6,639 nucleotides of DNA from Bordetella parapertussis (GTDB lineage Bacteria > Pseudomonadota > Gammaproteobacteria > Burkholderiales > Burkholderiaceae_B), in the NCBI GenBank assembly GCA_945869355.1, contig CAMBPA010000076.1:1-6639 (forward strand). Direction: 5' to 3'. Numbering within the stretch: position 1 is the first letter of the stretch; every line of letters starts with the position of its first letter. Positions 6,021 to 6,639 of the stretch are shown in pieces. The notes below the pieces were generated by a model. That model was not told the DNA's origin. It was given only the letters and a program-made list of their open reading frames with translations, and did no database searches. A program made the translations under genes and the position numbers.

Positions 6021-6639
6021 CGGCGACTTCCTCGCCAAGATAGGCCTCAATCGCGATAGGATCTTGTGTCACTTGCTCAGGAGTCCCTTGAGTAATGACG
6101 CGACCGAGATGAAGCACCGATATAAAGTCAGCCAACTGCATCATCACCCGCATATTGTGCTCGATCACTAATAGGGTCATACCTTCTTCACGTACGATTG
6201 ACTTCAGCATTCTGATCGCCGTCAGCGCTTCCTCCTCAGACATTCCCGAAGTAGGTTCGTCGAGCAACAATAATTTGGGCTTGGCAGCTAATGCGCGCGC
6301 AAGATCCAATCGCTTCAACATTCCATAGGGCAGAAGACTAGCTGGACGCTCGGCGTCCTCCAGTAATTCAAAACGGCGCAGCAGGTCATCGGCTTTCTCT
6401 TTTGCTTCAAGCTCAAGGCGTCGCGCGTGCCGTGTGCCTAATAACTGCGCCAACAGGCCGATCCTCAAGTGCCTATGCATCCCTATCAAGACATTATCGC
6501 GGACGCTTCGATCACCAAAAATTTGCACGTGTTGAAAACTGCGGCTCATCCCCAGCGCGCTAATTAAATGCGGCGCCATTTTTTCAATGTTCACGCCATC
6601 AAAAACTATTTCACCAGAGGTGCACTGGATGGCACCGCT
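6013..6639 (-). CDS. livG: Branched-chain-type ABC transporter ATP-binding protein LivG (5' end beyond window)
   Basis: The last 208 codons of a LivG-type ATPase, the usual partner of LivF; full members are about 250 residues, so roughly 40 N-terminal residues including Walker A lie beyond the right edge. The reading frame continues upstream of the GTG at 6594 to the window end (SGAIQCTSGEIVFDG), so that GTG is not the start. Visible motifs, in order, are the Q-loop MSRSFQHVQIFGDRSV, the long LivG-specific insert around GMHRHLRIGLLAQLLG, the signature region LLPYGMLKRLDLARAL (with Pro-Tyr in place of Ser-Gly, often seen in LivG), Walker B LLLLDEPTSGMS and the switch His in VIEHNM. The protein ends YLGEEVADA. 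It overlaps livF by 8 bp. The gene belongs to the same operon as the catabolic genes; the permeases are presumably upstream, outside the window. Confidence 0.94.
   Translation of the reverse strand, partial: SGAIQCTSGEIVFDGVNIEKMAPHLISALGMSRSFQHVQIFGDRSVRDNVLIGMHRHLRIGLLAQLLGTRHARRLELEAKEKADDLLRRFELLEDAERPASLLPYGMLKRLDLARALAAKPKLLLLDEPTSGMSEEEALTAIRMLKSIVREEGMTLLVIEHNMRVMMQLADFISVLHLGRVITQGTPEQVTQDPIAIEAYLGEEVADA
6027..6033 (-). promoter_or_regulatory. Ribosome binding site deciding the livF start
   Basis: GAGGAAG on the minus strand, six bases before the ATG at 6020 and lying inside the end of livG. This near-consensus site fixes the livF start and indicates that livF translation is re-initiated after livG. 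Confidence 0.75.

Noticed and set aside
6021..6050. TTG start at 6050 for livF
   Set aside because: It would give a 38-bp overlap with livG and ten extra residues; the ATG at 6020 has a strong GAGGAAG.
6592..6594. GTG at 6594 as the livG start
   Set aside because: The frame continues upstream with LivG-type sequence to the window edge, so the gene is simply cut there.
1..6639. Mobile elements, CRISPR arrays, tRNA or rRNA genes
   Set aside because: No repeat-spacer pattern, transposase frame, terminal inverted repeats or tRNA cloverleaf was found on reading both strands; coding sequence fills nearly all the window.

Overview
The window is a stretch of bacterial chromosome in which every supported gene lies on the minus strand. 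It reads as one catabolic operon, or two back-to-back transcription units, for import and CoA-dependent breakdown of a carboxylic acid. Base composition is moderate (near half G+C by eye). Shine-Dalgarno sites are conventional, genes are tightly packed, and UGA, UAA and UAG are all used as stops. This fits a proteobacterium, probably beta or gamma, with a large acid or aromatic/alicyclic catabolic repertoire. The species cannot be named from the sequence.

In the direction of transcription (right to left) the order is: the end of a LivG-type ABC ATPase (5' end outside the window); a LivF-type ABC ATPase overlapping it by 8 bp; a metal-dependent amidohydrolase (Amidohydro_2 / ACMSD-like) interrupted by an in-frame TGA; a short-chain dehydrogenase/reductase-like protein (SDR) whose catalytic Ser, Tyr and Lys positions are all substituted; an AMP-forming acyl-CoA ligase; a 169-bp intergenic gap; and two adjacent acyl-CoA dehydrogenase genes, the second cut off by the left edge. 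The gap is the only sizeable non-coding stretch. It holds two inverted repeats, a weak promoter-like pair, a 14-codon mini-ORF and a terminator-like hairpin with a T-tract, all low confidence.

Together the genes suggest this scheme (inference). A HAAT/Liv-type transporter imports an organic acid, the ligase activates it to a CoA thioester, and the acyl-CoA dehydrogenase pair introduces a double bond. The dehydrogenases may form a heteromer, since only one keeps a good FAD/substrate-loop motif. The SDR-like protein and the amidohydrolase would act on ring or oxo intermediates. No hydratase or thiolase is present in the window, so the substrate is not determined.

The most notable observation is the amidohydrolase. 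Reading past its TGA gives 57 more clean codons with family-like sequence, including the GDYP metal-site motif, and ends in a TGA that overlaps the ATG of the next gene. This is a recent nonsense mutation, a sequencing error, or recoding. The SDR-like protein and the amidohydrolase both also show non-canonical active sites.
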